Assembly: GCA_000697475.1 (NCBI GenBank)
Contig: JNEU01000590.1
Coordinates: 1-64,000, forward strand
Source of the DNA: Lichtheimia corymbifera B2541
Lineage: Eukaryota; Mucoromycota; Mucoromycetes; Mucorales; Lichtheimiaceae
Direction of reading: 5' to 3'
DNA length: 64,000 nt
Position 1 is the first letter of the stretch. Every line of letters begins with the position of its first letter. Below, one piece after another: positions 45,117 to 55,585 of the stretch. The position numbers were made by a program, and so were the translations under genes. The notes under the pieces are model-generated. The model saw only the letters and a program-made list of their open reading frames with translations, did no database searches and was not told the origin of the DNA.

Positions 45117-47216
45117 ATGTCTATTGTACCTGATATCGCTCCAGAAGTTCCTTATGACGAAGACAGCGAAGACGAACAAGAAGAGTCATGGCGTGATCCT
45201 ACCATTCTGCCCGATCGACATGCATTGCGTTTGGCACAAGGACGTGAACTGGACCGCGTTGACTTTGACATGCACCAAGCAGAAGGACCTGATCAAATGC
45301 CTGTGGATTGCTGGATGTTGCCCCCCGAGCATTCTTTGACTGATGTGCTGGGTGAAAAGCGCTTCAAGCTTGACGAGATTCGACGGGATACTAGCGCTTC
45401 TTTGAAATATAATGCAAGCAAGCACCAGGTGGATATTTGGGGCGAGAAAGCAAGTGTGCAGCGTGCCAAACAACACTTGGATCTTATCGTGGCGCGTCTC
45501 AACGAGAAAGCAGAAGCCAATCGACGACGTACCAAAAAGTGGGGCAAACCAGAACGCGAGTTGACACCACGGGAGAAGCGACGTGTTGATCGTAAAGCAG
45601 CCCAACAAGCCGAGCAACGTAGCTATCAAGGCTATCCAGATGCTCCACAACCTTACAATGCTATCGTGCCACTCCCAAGTGATGATGTGCCTTTGACAAA
45701 GCTGTTGGGTACTCGTGATGCCTTTCTCAATCAGATCCGTGCAAGCTGCAAATGTTGGATGTATGTGGACAAGAACAAGGACAACACTGTACGCATCGCT
45801 GGCCAAGAAGAGGATCGTGTCATTATGGCAGCCACTCGTATGCGAAATTGGTACTTGCTCAATGTCCGTCACCCTTATCGAGCCGTATTGCATTTGATGA
45901 AACAGCCACGCAACTACATGCTTGTCAAGTATCGCAAGCTGCCTCAAGGATTCGTCACCTACCGATATGCTACTGGAAGCGCTCAGCAAATGATGTTGTC
46001 AGATCATCGACTCTTGGAATCAATCAATATTGGCAGATATGATGAATCACGTATCGACTCGGGCGCAGGTGAAGATTCCACCAACTTGATCGATTTGGAT
46101 GATCCCATCACCAGCGACACACCATCAGCAACAAAGGAAGAGGATACCAACAGCAATCTTCCCGAGAGTCTTCAGCACATGGATGATGATAATGCGAAAA
46201 GGATACGACATGCTTTGGAGTATGGATTGGAGAGCATTCGCTTGTTTGATTGGGAGATCCGCATGAAGCTTCGCTTTGGTCAAGTGTGTTTGATCAACTA
46301 TCGCCGCATTGACGACACGATCCAAGTGGACAAGCTTGCATTGAAGACATTCAACAATCCAAAGTTCCATATGGAATTGGCTCCCTGTGTTGGTCGTACG
46401 ATGGATGACATGCGAGGCCTCTTTGAATACATGAATCAACATGCGACTGAATTCAATGGCTCCCCACAAACATCCTTTGTCATTGAGGCCAAACAATATC
46501 TCACGTTTACTGCCAAGCAAAGTCCTCCCAGCCATCGATCACGTCGTGAAATATCAGCACCAACACCACCACCCAACGATGACAACATGACACTTACGAC
46601 CACTATTTGCAATTTCACCAATGAACGCCGTGTTGGACTATGGAATACGTTGACCGATTGCCGTGATCATATCACTGTCAACTGCGCTGATTTGGAATCT
46701 GAGTACTCATGGGATCTAAAGCTGCAAACCGCACGTCGTCTTCTTTCTGACAATATGGATTCTCCACATGGCAAATTCGTTGACAGCCTTCGCTTGAATG
46801 GGACCACAGGCCGCATGAATCTGCTCGCCAAATCACCCGATTATACCCCCATGCTCGTCACACAAAAGACCAAATGGCTGTACGAATATGAAGAGAAATG
46901 GATCATTGAGATCATTCGTGACGAGATTTGGGACTTGGAGTTGATGGACATCCCTGAGAAGCGTCAAGAATTCCATATCGATTTATCGGACCAAGAACCT
47001 CATCGCGTCCTCTACAAGGTATCAGCTCGTCGTGAAGAATGGACAGATCGCTTTGCTGACAACCTCGGACTTGAAATTGGCCAAGCTCCTTACTGGACTC
47101 CACGCGACTTTTTGGCAACCGAGACTGAAAGTGCCCAAAAGATCATGAACATGGCCCAAAAGATCTCGTCCATTCTTTCCTCAGAAGTACCCCAATATTG
47201 GAACACGCTCATGTAA
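45117..47216 (+). CDS. KH-like RNA-binding protein with large C-terminal domain (gene 1)
   Basis: Single exon of 699 residues from MSIVPDIAPEVPYDEDSEDE. Two KH-like segments are visible: about 85-140 (DVLGEKRFKLDEIRRDTSASLKYN...VDIWGEKASVQRAKQHLDLIV) and about 195-250 (KLLGTRDAFLNQIRASCKCWMYV...VRIAGQEEDRVIMAATRMRNWYL). The C-terminal half (about 350-690) has a mixed fold with ESIRLFDWEIRMKLRFGQVCL and a final block FADNLGLEIGQAPYWTPRDFL. The gene at 56814-60128 carries comparable elements (FLEVDHILYKQKTRYRIHFP, SNLNLGVGKMPSWDVDSIL), so I infer one family; DUF7905 is my best memory-based guess. Cytoplasmic or nuclear RNA binding is inferred from KH only. Confidence 0.65.
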   Translation: MSIVPDIAPEVPYDEDSEDEQEESWRDPTILPDRHALRLAQGRELDRVDFDMHQAEGPDQMPVDCWMLPPEHSLTDVLGEKRFKLDEIRRDTSASLKYNASKHQVDIWGEKASVQRAKQHLDLIVARLNEKAEANRRRTKKWGKPERELTPREKRRVDRKAAQQAEQRSYQGYPDAPQPYNAIVPLPSDDVPLTKLLGTRDAFLNQIRASCKCWMYVDKNKDNTVRIAGQEEDRVIMAATRMRNWYLLNVRHPYRAVLHLMKQPRNYMLVKYRKLPQGFVTYRYATGSAQQMMLSDHRLLESINIGRYDESRIDSGAGEDSTNLIDLDDPITSDTPSATKEEDTNSNLPESLQHMDDDNAKRIRHALEYGLESIRLFDWEIRMKLRFGQVCLINYRRIDDTIQVDKLALKTFNNPKFHMELAPCVGRTMDDMRGLFEYMNQHATEFNGSPQTSFVIEAKQYLTFTAKQSPPSHRSRREISAPTPPPNDDNMTLTTTICNFTNERRVGLWNTLTDCRDHITVNCADLESEYSWDLKLQTARRLLSDNMDSPHGKFVDSLRLNGTTGRMNLLAKSPDYTPMLVTQKTKWLYEYEEKWIIEIIRDEIWDLELMDIPEKRQEFHIDLSDQEPHRVLYKVSARREEWTDRFADNLGLEIGQAPYWTPRDFLATETESAQKIMNMAQKISSILSSEVPQYWNTLM

Positions 47217-47317
47217 TCACACCCCATCATTCCCCCTCACCAGCTCGTTGCTTTGCTTTTCTTTCTCCCCTCATGCATCCATACTCCCATTTTCCCCCTT
47301 TACTGCTTTTAGTTGTC

Positions 47318-47323
47318 AATAAA
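47318..47323 (+). terminator. Polyadenylation signal AATAAA
   Basis: AATAAA about 100 bases after the stop of the KH-like gene (47216), in a T/C-rich 3' region. Confidence 0.5.
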
Positions 47324-48563
47324 TCAATGTAGCTAGCTTTGCGATTGTACATGGATATAATCCGGTTTGTGGGGTATAAAGAAAGTCAAACGTTTCAAGG
47401 TGCGCTCACCCCAACTTGGGATATACTTCACCCCTTTTGTTTATTGTTGAGCATTTTCAACATACACGTGGACCATACAGCGGCCTAATCCGAAAGCTTT
47501 CATTCAGGGTGTTTATCCATGACACGTTTTGTGTGTGCACGGTCACTAAAGGTGCCACCTCCGTTGTCTGATTTCTTTGGTGATGTTCTGGGTACTAGCA
47601 TCATGAGAATTTGCCATACCATATAGACGAGATCAGCCGGTAACACAAGCGCCCTTCACCGAGATTCAAAAATCCCAAAAGCTAGATTGTACATGAGTAT
47701 CTGTTGTGGAGATTTCGGGAAATTGCGGCAAGGCGGATCAGATGGAAAGAGCACATATTAATTGATGCATTAAAAAAGAGAGGAAAATATGTTTGCCGCG
47801 GAAGTCAATGGAGCATTGAGCGAGCACATGCATCTATGTGTGTACATGTGTTGCTGTCAAAAAAGCCGCGGGTGGTCGATTTTAAGTTGTGCATTCACAC
47901 GCCACCCTATACTTTGTCACTACAACGCATTCGAATGATAGAAAAAGCAGAATAGCAGCTGATAAAGCATTTCCACATTGTTGCATAGGTTGAGTGTTGT
48001 GGTGTGTTACTCAAATCAGAGCGTGAGTAGTAGCGTCTCAAAGATAAGCGCGCCACCACCAGTGCTGTGGATCTCGATGCGTTATCGTTTATGCATCGAA
48101 TGATGTGGGGTCGATTGTGCTGCGTCTCAAAAAAGTGTGTTTCATAACGAAAAAGCTGGCAGGTATTTGTACTTTTTGAACGCGGGTGTATCACATGCAC
48201 TTGATTATGTAAAAAAGGTTCCAAAGGCGAAGATGTGGAGAAGAGTAGAATGCTTAAAGAGGCAATAGGGGAATTTTCCTAATCCCCGAACAAATCATGT
48301 TTTTTCCCGTTGGCACTTTTTGGGTTTGGAACATGGCGGAATCCCTTTACTTTTTCGAACCAGAGAAAGCAAATCATGGTTACATGATTTCGAGTGTAGA
48401 TAATCAGTGAACGTGTGTATGGTGTGATGATGATTAGCGGCTACTACCGGAGAATGATCCTGGGCTTGGACCAACTGACTGACAGAATCTATGCTGGGTA
48501 ATTACCACCTTCCTCTTTCCTCTTTTCTTTCATTGTCCCGTTGTTGTTCCTTTACGCCCAAAA
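47324..48563. other. Intergenic; no gene seen
   Basis: About 1.2 kb. Short open stretches on both strands have no motifs. Serves as the upstream region of the Zn2Cys6-PAS factor, whose CT-rich leader lies at about 48505-48560. Confidence 0.55.
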
Positions 48564-50042
48564 ATGAATTCTTTACCATCCCCTTCGTCCCTTTCAAGCA
48601 CATCTTCATCCACAGGAACCACCAAAAAACGAACCAGCAAATCACATGTGCCAACCGCTTGCGTATGTGCTGTGCATCTTTCTTGCAACATTTTTATTAA
48701 CAGCACATATATCATTAGGTCAATTGTAAAAAGGCCCATCTGGCATGCGACTGTAAGAAGCAATCCTAAAATGACTGTGATGATGATGGGAGCTAACCTT
48801 TGCATCAGTATCACGACCATGCAAGCGATGTGTCTCTGTCGGAAGAGCAGATACATGCTATGATATACAACATAAAAAGCGAGGTCGACCCAAGCTTAGA
48901 GATAAACGTATAACGGCTCCATGGAAAACCAGTAATGCATTAGGTGATAGCAACAACAACAGCAGCATCACCACTCAAAGTGTCATGGCTGTAGTGCCCG
49001 CACTAGCTCCCGGATTTGCCCATTCACGGTTTATCATGACACAGCCCCCATCATACACCGAGGCCAAAGCTGGCAACACAGCAACAACACAACGCCCACA
49101 AATCCTCACTGTGCGTATCTTTCTACGAGCTATACAAGCGCATATCATCATTAACACGAGATGATCCATAGATGTTTCTTTCGATCGATTTACGATGTGC
49201 ACGTGTTTCAGACGAGTCGCTTGAATTGATTGGTCTTTATCCTCAAGAATTGGCCCATCGTTCATTGTATGAATTCATTGTCCCTGAAGATACAGAGGCG
49301 CTTGCACGCGTTCACCGATGTTTACTCAGTGCTCGTTTACCAAACACACAAACAATGGTGCATTCTACATCGAGTATCTTTACCAGTTTTCCGCCATCGA
49401 ACCTTTTAAGCATTGCCAATGGGTCCCAGACTTTTAAAGAAAAACTCAGTATACAACGATCTGAAGGTACCACTGAACTTTTTGATGCACGCTTCTATTT
49501 GGGTGGCGGACTGGGCGCTGACTTGTTTGTCTCGTCGTCTCTAAGTCAACTTTACATTGTGTGCTTATTAACGGTAAGAGAGAGATCCTTTATCAAAAAT
49601 GAAAGCTAATTCAATAATGCATTAAAAGCCTGCGGACCGGTCTTCATCACCAAGATCTATTTCACCTAAACAACAATCACAACAACAACAACAGCCGTTA
49701 TCGTCGATATCTACACATTCACCACCTCCACCTCCACCACCACCAATACCACCACCAGCACTTGATCATCATCAACCACCTCCACCACCGCCTACACCAA
49801 CATTAAATGATCCAACAGCAGGTTGGCCTTCAGCACCAACAACAGGTTCGGCATCTCAGGATGATGATTCTTCCCCAATTGACCACCAACCCGTGTGGAT
49901 GCACCCACATGATTATGTTTATCCCTTGCCTAATACCACCAAAAGCATTGTCAATGCTCCTTCATCTATGAGCATCAATGCTTCAAACTCGGCCTATGCC
50001 TTCACACCCACCACATCCACTACCAGCATCTCTTCTCAATAA
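48564..50042 (+). CDS. Zn2Cys6 transcription factor with PAS-like domain
   Basis: Start MNSLPSPSSLSS, Ser/Thr-rich, then a binuclear zinc cluster assembled over three exons: ACVNCKKAHLACD (intron 48663-48718 before VNC), then LSRPCKRCVSVGRADTCYD (intron 48754-48810), followed by the basic HKKRGRPKLRDK. Spacing is CX2CX6CX5CX2CX7C, with the AHLACD...RPCKRC...TC form seen in the Ert1/Rds2/AcuK group of gluconeogenesis regulators. After a further intron a PAS-like domain reads DLRCARVSDESLELIGLYPQ, EFIVPEDTEAL and, after a Ser-rich loop, FDARFYLGGG...LYIVCLLT. The last exon is Pro/Gln/Ser-rich (poly-P near 49725-49800), a likely activation region. Nuclear. Carbon-metabolism control is inferred from the family. 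Confidence 0.85.
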
Positions 50043-50144
50043 CATGTTTTCCTTTGTATACAATAATACTACTACTTAATAATATCCCTGTATTAAATCA
50101 GCATGCAGCATGGTACAAAGTAATCCATCTATCTGTCTATAGAT

Positions 50145-51052
50145 TCACCGAAGGCATTGTGCCGCAAACACCTTGTCGTTGCCAAATTGACATTGATGTA
50201 TATTGACGAGTTGCTGTGTTTGATCTCTTGAAGCTGGAAGCCCTTCTGATCCAACAGTGACAGGTGCCGTGGTTTCAATGATTTCATCAGCGTAGGGTTG
50301 ACATGATTGAATCACTCGGGCACCACCTTCCACCATCACGCGTTCAATCTTGTATTGTTGCCGTAACACCTTGAAAACCTTGCCAAAATCAGGACGACCG
50401 TCATCTTCCATTTGGATCACGTGGGCACCGGCTTTTTCAAGTGCTTGCTAACAATCACTTAACCATCCTATCCTCCTCTTTTCTTTGTTGTTTCAACTTA
50501 CTATCTTCGATGCATCAGCCGCCTTGCTGGTCACTACCCAAGGTTGTTTATTGCTCACACCCGTACGATAGTTGGTGATAAGTTTGCAGTCCAATGGCAT
50601 ATCAAGACGCGTATCGAGAACAATCGGTTGTGGTTGTCCATAGGTTTCAATATCAGCAGCAGGTGCATGGCGAGCTACATGGACCCATGCGTCAGTCATT
50701 TGAACGTGCTGTACAGGAGTTGTTCGTACCATTCAATTGTGGATTGTCAACCAAGACGGTGCCAATGCCGACGAGGATGGCATCGTGTAAGAGTCGAAGT
50801 CTAGAATGAAAAAGTTGAGTTTAAGAATAAAAGGAGAAAAGTTCTAGTATATATATATTACCTGTGAGTCATTGCCATACTTTCAGGGCCACTCAAAAGC
50901 AATTGTTGACCATGTTTGGCAATCATCCCATCCAGACTCTGAGCATAAGTGAGCGTAATCCATGGCTTGTCCTTGTGTGGTTGGGGAGGTGATGGATACA
51001 CTTGATCTAAAAAGTCGCGTGCAGCTTGATATCGGTCATCCATTGTGGCCAT
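50145..51052 (-). CDS. RIB7: Riboflavin biosynthesis reductase RIB7
   Basis: RIB7 reduces the ribosylamino-pyrimidine intermediate (NADPH-dependent) early in riboflavin synthesis. Start MATMDDRYQAARDFLDQVYP at 51052. The RibD-C fold is clear: PWITLTYAQSLDGMIA, LLLSGPESMAMTHR, LRLLHDAILVGIGTVLVDNPQLN, then ARHAPAADIETYGQPQPIVLDTRLDMPLDCKL, GAHVIQMEDDGRPDFGKVFKVLR, VMVEGGARVIQSC and ADEIIETTAPVTVG. Three GT-AG introns are used. The second (about 50728-50674, 55 nt, starting GTACGA, with an ATGACTGAC branch-like site) is needed to join PQLN to ARHAP. Without it the exon appears frameshifted. The downstream gene is tail-to-tail with the Zn2Cys6 gene. Confidence 0.93.
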
Positions 51053-51181
51053 TACAGCAGTAAAAAGAGAGAGAGAAGCGCATATCGGAAGCCAACTTTG
51101 CACTTGTCAATCAACATGCTCAGAAATCAACCCCCGCTCATGTCATTGCATGAAAGTGGATGCTGTATCCATGGCAACCTT

Positions 51182-51580
51182 ATCACTATTTTCACAACAA
51201 TTCAAGTCTCAGTTCAAGTCGTACTCAAGTCAATTCACACCCATCATCTCACAGCAATTCAAGTCATTCCACATGGTATTCAAGGCAATCCACTCGCTGT
51301 TCAAGGAAATTCACGTTTATTGTTGATGGCAATTCAAGGCTATTCACACAGTATTCCAGACAATCCACCCACTATTCGAGGAAATTTACGTTTATTATTG
51401 ATGGTAATTCAAGGCAACCCACTAGGTATTCAAGGCAATCCACTAGGTATTCAAGGCAATCCACTAGGTATTATTCAAGGCAATCCACAAGATATTCAAG
51501 GCAATCCACAAGGTATCCAAGATAATCCACAAGGTATTCAAGGCAATTCACATGGTATACTTGGTAATTCACAAATCTAG
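51182..51580. repeat. 21-bp minisatellite upstream of RIB7
   Basis: Degenerate then near-perfect tandem units of GGTATTCAAGGCAATCCACT (21-bp period, 7 codons), most regular at 51415-51560, preceded by older ATTCAAGT / CAATTCAC variants from about 51180. Read on the plus strand, the units give G-I-Q-G-N-P-x heptads. Length variants (for example ATTATTCAAGG at 51473) are multiples of three. Two of three plus frames stay open over much of the array. Confidence 0.9.
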
Positions 51581-51737
51581 CATGAGATCACATCCTTGAT
51601 GCAGAGGGGTTTACATATCACTCACGCAATTGCCATGTCACGTGAAAAAAGATAAAGCTGTAGCACCGCCTACTGATTTCCGAAAGCAGCCTTCTCCTTC
51701 ACTCCACACCCATTCTCGACGCGACGATCGCCTCCGA

Positions 51738-52098
51738 ATGCCAAAGCTCGACAAGATGAGTCCTGAGGAGCAGGTCTCCATTAGCAAAAAGATGTTTTAC
51801 GGTGGCCTTGCATTTCTGCCGCTGCTATGGCTCGTCAACTTTATCTACTTTTTTCGCACCATACGGCAACCATCAGCACCACGCGAGATGAGAAAGTGTA
51901 TGTATGGGATGGACCTTGATCGTCATTTCAAAAGTGTACTTACACCACGGCTATGGAATAGATGTGTATATGTCGCTGGGTGGGTGTATGGTATGGTTCA
52001 TTATCTTGACCACGTGGTATGCACTCTTTGTTGAAAGGCGGACGCAATGGGGTGCTGGAGCCGATCGTATCACCGTCGTTATACCCAAAGGCAGCTAG
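51738..52098 (+). CDS. Gamma-secretase subunit PEN-2
   Basis: PEN-2 (presenilin enhancer 2) is the smallest subunit of the intramembrane aspartyl protease gamma-secretase. The predicted protein is about 100 residues, the usual size. Exon 1: MPKLDKMSPEEQVSISKKMFYGGLAFLPLLWLVNFIYFFRTI, matching the family block (K-x-Y/F-x-G-G-x-A-F-L-P-x-x-W-x-V-N). A GT-AG intron (donor GTATGT at about 51900, acceptor at 51960) follows; exon 2 gives YVYMSLGGCMVWFIILTTWYALFVERRTQWGAGADRITVVIPKGS. The R-x-x-W-G-x-x-x-D...IP-x-G tail is also diagnostic. Two hydrophobic segments fit the family topology. Start chosen at the first in-frame ATG. Confidence 0.92.
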
Positions 52099-53297
52099 CT
52101 ATGTCGATAGAATGAATTATTCCAATATACCCATATCATCATCATCAATATCAATACTGCATAAACGACGACGACTCCTTAGCAGCAGCAGCAGCAGCAG
52201 CTCATGATCGTCATCCTTTTTTGGATATTCTATTTCCTGCGACAATGACATCTCATGCAAAAAAGTTAAATGAAGGATGTGCACGGTCGGGCTGAGCATC
52301 GTTACCATCAACAACAGAAAGAAATTGACACAATGACACCATCCGAATATTCATGCATATCAGAAAAGAGAGAGGGAATGGAGAAAAAAAAGGGGAGAGA
52401 GAGAGGAATTACACGTGGCAAAGAAAAAAGATCGGGCAACACTGCGTTACATTTACATATTGCTGCTGAGCACAGGACATGTGGATATGCATTTTTGAAT
52501 GAGGGATGAGGATCAATAATATCGGTAAAGAAGTATCCAAGTGAAATGCATTGCTTATGTGAAGAAGGATCACTCTCTGTGCGTGTGTGTGTGCGGGAGG
52601 GAAATGAGGATCGTTGCCGATTTTTACCCAAATTTGGTTAAGAATCGGTCTGTGTGTGGATCTTTCTCGCTCCCCCTCAAGCACGACATTCTCTTGTCAC
52701 CCCCCCCCAAAGAAATAATCGGTAGCAGCAGCAATTGGCCAGTGCAACTCGTGGGTGATGGAGGATAAGGTGGAGGGATGTGCACAGACAAAGACAGCTA
52801 AAGAGAGTAAGCAATTTAGGGTGCAGGTGGTAAGAGCGCTTGCTCTTGACAAAGAAATGACAGTATTAAAAAAGGTAAAAAAACGAAGTTCTGCAGGTCG
52901 ATTGAAATCAGAGTTGGGGGTTGGTGATATGGGATGTTCTCAGGCCCCTTAAAGAGTACGGCGATTCGCCTTTTATAGAATAAACTTGGGGATGCCTTGA
53001 TTTGACAGCTGTTCTTGATTGGCGGGAAGATCCAATGCATATGCATAGGGACTCGTTTAGCTTAACCAACACATCCATGACACCCTACTTTGTAAACAGC
53101 ACACTGCACTATGCATACACCCACACTCACACATACGCTTACATGGCATGTCTCCCGCAATATCTATATGCAACCACCCCCCTTGTGTGCTTATTTCACC
53201 TGGATACAGAATCTAAATAAAAGGAAGCCATCTGGTGCCCTCGTCGATTTTATCTGCACTTCGAACAACAGTTAAGCGAACGATCACTCTTAAAATC
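52099..53297. other. Intergenic; long upstream region of the HMG-box gene
   Basis: No gene seen. Contains a GCA repeat (52182-52201), purine-rich runs (52360-52410) and pyrimidine-rich tracts. Ends with an AAATAAAAGG motif at about 53213-53222, a possible weak TATA element about 80 bases before the ATG. Confidence 0.5.
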
Positions 53298-54322
53298 ATG
53301 TCAAAGACAAACACCTCCTCAGCCAAGAACAACAACAAGATTCGACGTCCTATGAACTGCTTTCTCGCGTTTCGCCTTGAAAAGCAAAATGAGATTGTCG
53401 CTCGTTGCCCTGGTGCCAACCATCGTGATATTTCCAAGGTTATCGCAAAGTGGTGGAAGGAATTGCCTGAAGAGGAAAAGGAGCCTTATCGTGAACGCGC
53501 CCGTCTCGCCAAAGTCGAACACGCTAAAATGTAAATAAACTTGCATTTTAAGTCAATTTCTTCCGTGAACTGATATGTCATCATCATAGGTATCCTGATT
53601 ACAAGTACAGACCTCAAAAGAGAAAAGATCGAAAGACTCGCAAATATACACGTCGTCCACAAAACAAGTTTACATCACGCATCGAAAAGAACAACGAGAT
53701 GATGGAGCTCTTTTACAACAATCCTCGTATGTTGGATACCAAGTCATACAGCGCTGCACTTCAAGAGCATCATCTTCAACAACAGCAGCAGATCATCATG
53801 TCTCCCGCATCATCTCCCTTATATACCAATTCCAACAGCCCCGCCAGCAGCTCTGTTACTCAAGATGATCTGGTGCTTTCCCCAGCATGCTATGATGATC
53901 AGCAACCTATGATTGTGGGTTCTTCCTCATTCTTTTATCAGCAATCAGTTGCTGCAGCTGCCATGTGCTACGATTGGTCCATGGTGCCTACCAGAGAGTC
54001 CTGTGCGGATATGGCCACCACTACCACCACCACCAACAATTATATCACCATGGATGTTCCCTGCGTGACACATGACAATGCCAATCCTCAAATGGGTTTG
54101 GTCAATGGTTGTATTGATCCAACCCTTCTCACTAATACCAGCAACACACCCACCGTCCTTTCGGATTCTCCTACCCTTTCTTATCCTCCTATTATCACGG
54201 TGAACGATACCGACTACTTTGATGGTTGCTACAAGCCATTCCATCATCAAGCCAATGATACCAACGCCGCTTACATGCCCTCTCCCGGTGATTTTGAACA
54301 TGGCTACAATATGCAAGCATGA
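53298..54322 (+). CDS. HMG-box (MATA_HMG type) transcription factor
   Basis: A sequence-specific HMG box at residues about 12-85: NKIRRPMNCFLAFRLEKQNE, RCPGANHRDISKVIAKWWKELPEEEKEPYRERARLAKVEHAKM, then after an intron (about 53531-53589) YPDYKYRPQKRK. Key positions (RPMN-F, W-x-x-L, P-Y, YP-Y-x-Y-x-P) are kept, as in MAT/SOX-type boxes. The intron falls immediately before YPDY. The rest (about 90-320) is Gln/Ser/Thr/Asn-rich without domains. Start is the first ATG in frame. This class includes mating-type regulators; the neighbours here are not the TPT and RNA helicase genes that flank the Mucorales sex locus, so it is probably another regulator. Confidence 0.88.
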
Positions 54323-54843
54323 TTTATTATACTTTTTTTAAGCTGTAACACCACCCGCATCTCATTCGTTACGCTCTTTTCCATTCTATACCATCACACA
54401 TTCTTCACACACACACACAAACATACCCCATTCAAGTGCGCGCATACAACTTCTATGATAGACTTCTTTTTTTCTTCTTCTTTACAACAACAACATCACC
54501 CTTTTGTAATACTTCTTCTTGTTTGCTCCCTTTGACCTTCTTTCATTCAAACTTAATCACTCTCCTACGTCCTTTTGCATATTTCCATCAAGTACACTAC
54601 CACCCATCGCATCACCCATTTAGACCTTTTGTAATCTATTTAAGCGAGAATAAACCCCATAGATGAGGAGCTTGGCATAAGATAAGATTATTTCTTCTTT
54701 TGGATCAAAGCAATCGTATACATTCGCATATATATAAAAACGCTTTATGTTTATATTGTAGTAGGGAGGGGATATGTTGTTGGATACAATAAGAAGAGTA
54801 TCATGAGGATATGTATAAAATGTTCCCATCCGTCCAGCCGACT

Positions 54844-55420
54844 TCAATTGGTCACCGTCAACAATGCTTTTTCAAGAATGAATTTCCCTTCCTTGTACTT
54901 TTGATCTTCTTCATAAGCCTTGACCTAATAGACAGCAACCATCATGAGCATGTTACAACCATGGCCCCATGCCCACTTACATATTTCCATCCTAGTGTCG
55001 TGTTACACCATTCGCAGTTGATCATTGCAATCGTATGTCGTCCTGTTGTCATTGTCCTGGATACATCACCCCAATTATTAAAAAGGTTGCCATGAACCAA
55101 TCCATTCGCAAGCTCTTGCCTGTCTTCGAGCTCATTGTCTGGGAACACATTCACACTATGCAAGACATCATATCAGTTTCAATTCTCCTCTTAAAGATAT
55201 CAAGCATGGCAATACTTGCACGTCAGAAAATAAAAAGGCTGGACCGGATTCACCATGGAAACTCTACAACGCCATTGCCAAATGAGCACAAGCATTCCAT
55301 TGAGGATGGGTGGTTATATACCCTTGACATGATCTTGCGATCGGTTGATAAGTGGGTTTTACACTTTGCACAGGCATACACCTTTTTGCCCTCCAAGAAC
55401 ACCTTGTATTTCAATCCCAT
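54844..55420 (-). CDS. Yippee/Moh1-family zinc-binding protein
   Basis: A small conserved protein with a Yippee (beta-tent) zinc fold. Exon 1 reads MGLKYKVFLEGKKVYACAKCKTHLSTDRKIMSR. Exon 2 reads SFHGESGPAFLFSDV. The next parts are VNVFPDNELEDR, TMTTGRHTIAMINCEWCNTTLGWKY and KAYEEDQKYKEGKFILEKALLTVTN, ending at 54844. The two CxxC pairs (CAKC, CEWC) bind zinc. To keep this order, two introns must use GC donors: GCAAGT after FLFSDV (about 55221-55157) and GCAAGA after LEDR (about 55125-55063). The second is 63 nt with no stop, so retaining it would add 21 residues in frame. Function in fungi is poorly defined; family members are linked to stress and growth control. Confidence 0.88.
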
Positions 55421-55484
55421 GTGGCGGTGACAAGGAGAGATAGATATATATAATAGAGCAGTTTTTTTTGAATAAAGTACAAGA

Positions 55485-55522
55485 GAGAGAGAGAGAGAGA
55501 GAGAGGGTGTGTGTGTGTGTGT
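55485..55522. repeat. GA then GT microsatellite
   Basis: About ten GA units directly followed by about eight GT units, in the short region between the Yippee start (55420) and the hydrolase stop (55586). Confidence 0.9.
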
Positions 55523-55585
55523 GAAACATTGTGGTTTATAATGCATCTCTTCTAACCAGCCAGCATCCAATCAATCTCCTTGACG

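Noticed and set aside
45186..45989. 267-codon open frame on the minus strand
   Set aside because: It is an antisense shadow of the KH-like coding exon at 45117-47216; it lacks motifs and its codon pattern is a mirror of the sense gene.
50674..50800. Apparent frameshift in RIB7 between VDNPQLN and the next block
   Set aside because: A 55-nt GT-AG intron with a branch-like ATGACTGAC restores PQLNARHAP, the family-typical sequence, so no frameshift is needed.
51026..51580. 184-codon plus-strand frame as a real gene
   Set aside because: It consists largely of the minisatellite and overlaps the first exon of RIB7 on the other strand; recorded only as a repeat and a finding.
51182..51580. CRISPR-like repeat array
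   Set aside because: Units are contiguous 21-mers without unique spacers, and the host is a eukaryote.
53235..53297. Upstream extension of the HMG gene
   Set aside because: It would begin at a GTG codon; the first in-frame ATG is at 53298 and gives a normal N-terminus.
53298..54322. Calling the HMG gene sexM or sexP
   Set aside because: Neither flanking gene of the Mucorales sex locus is present, and I cannot place the box phylogenetically by eye.
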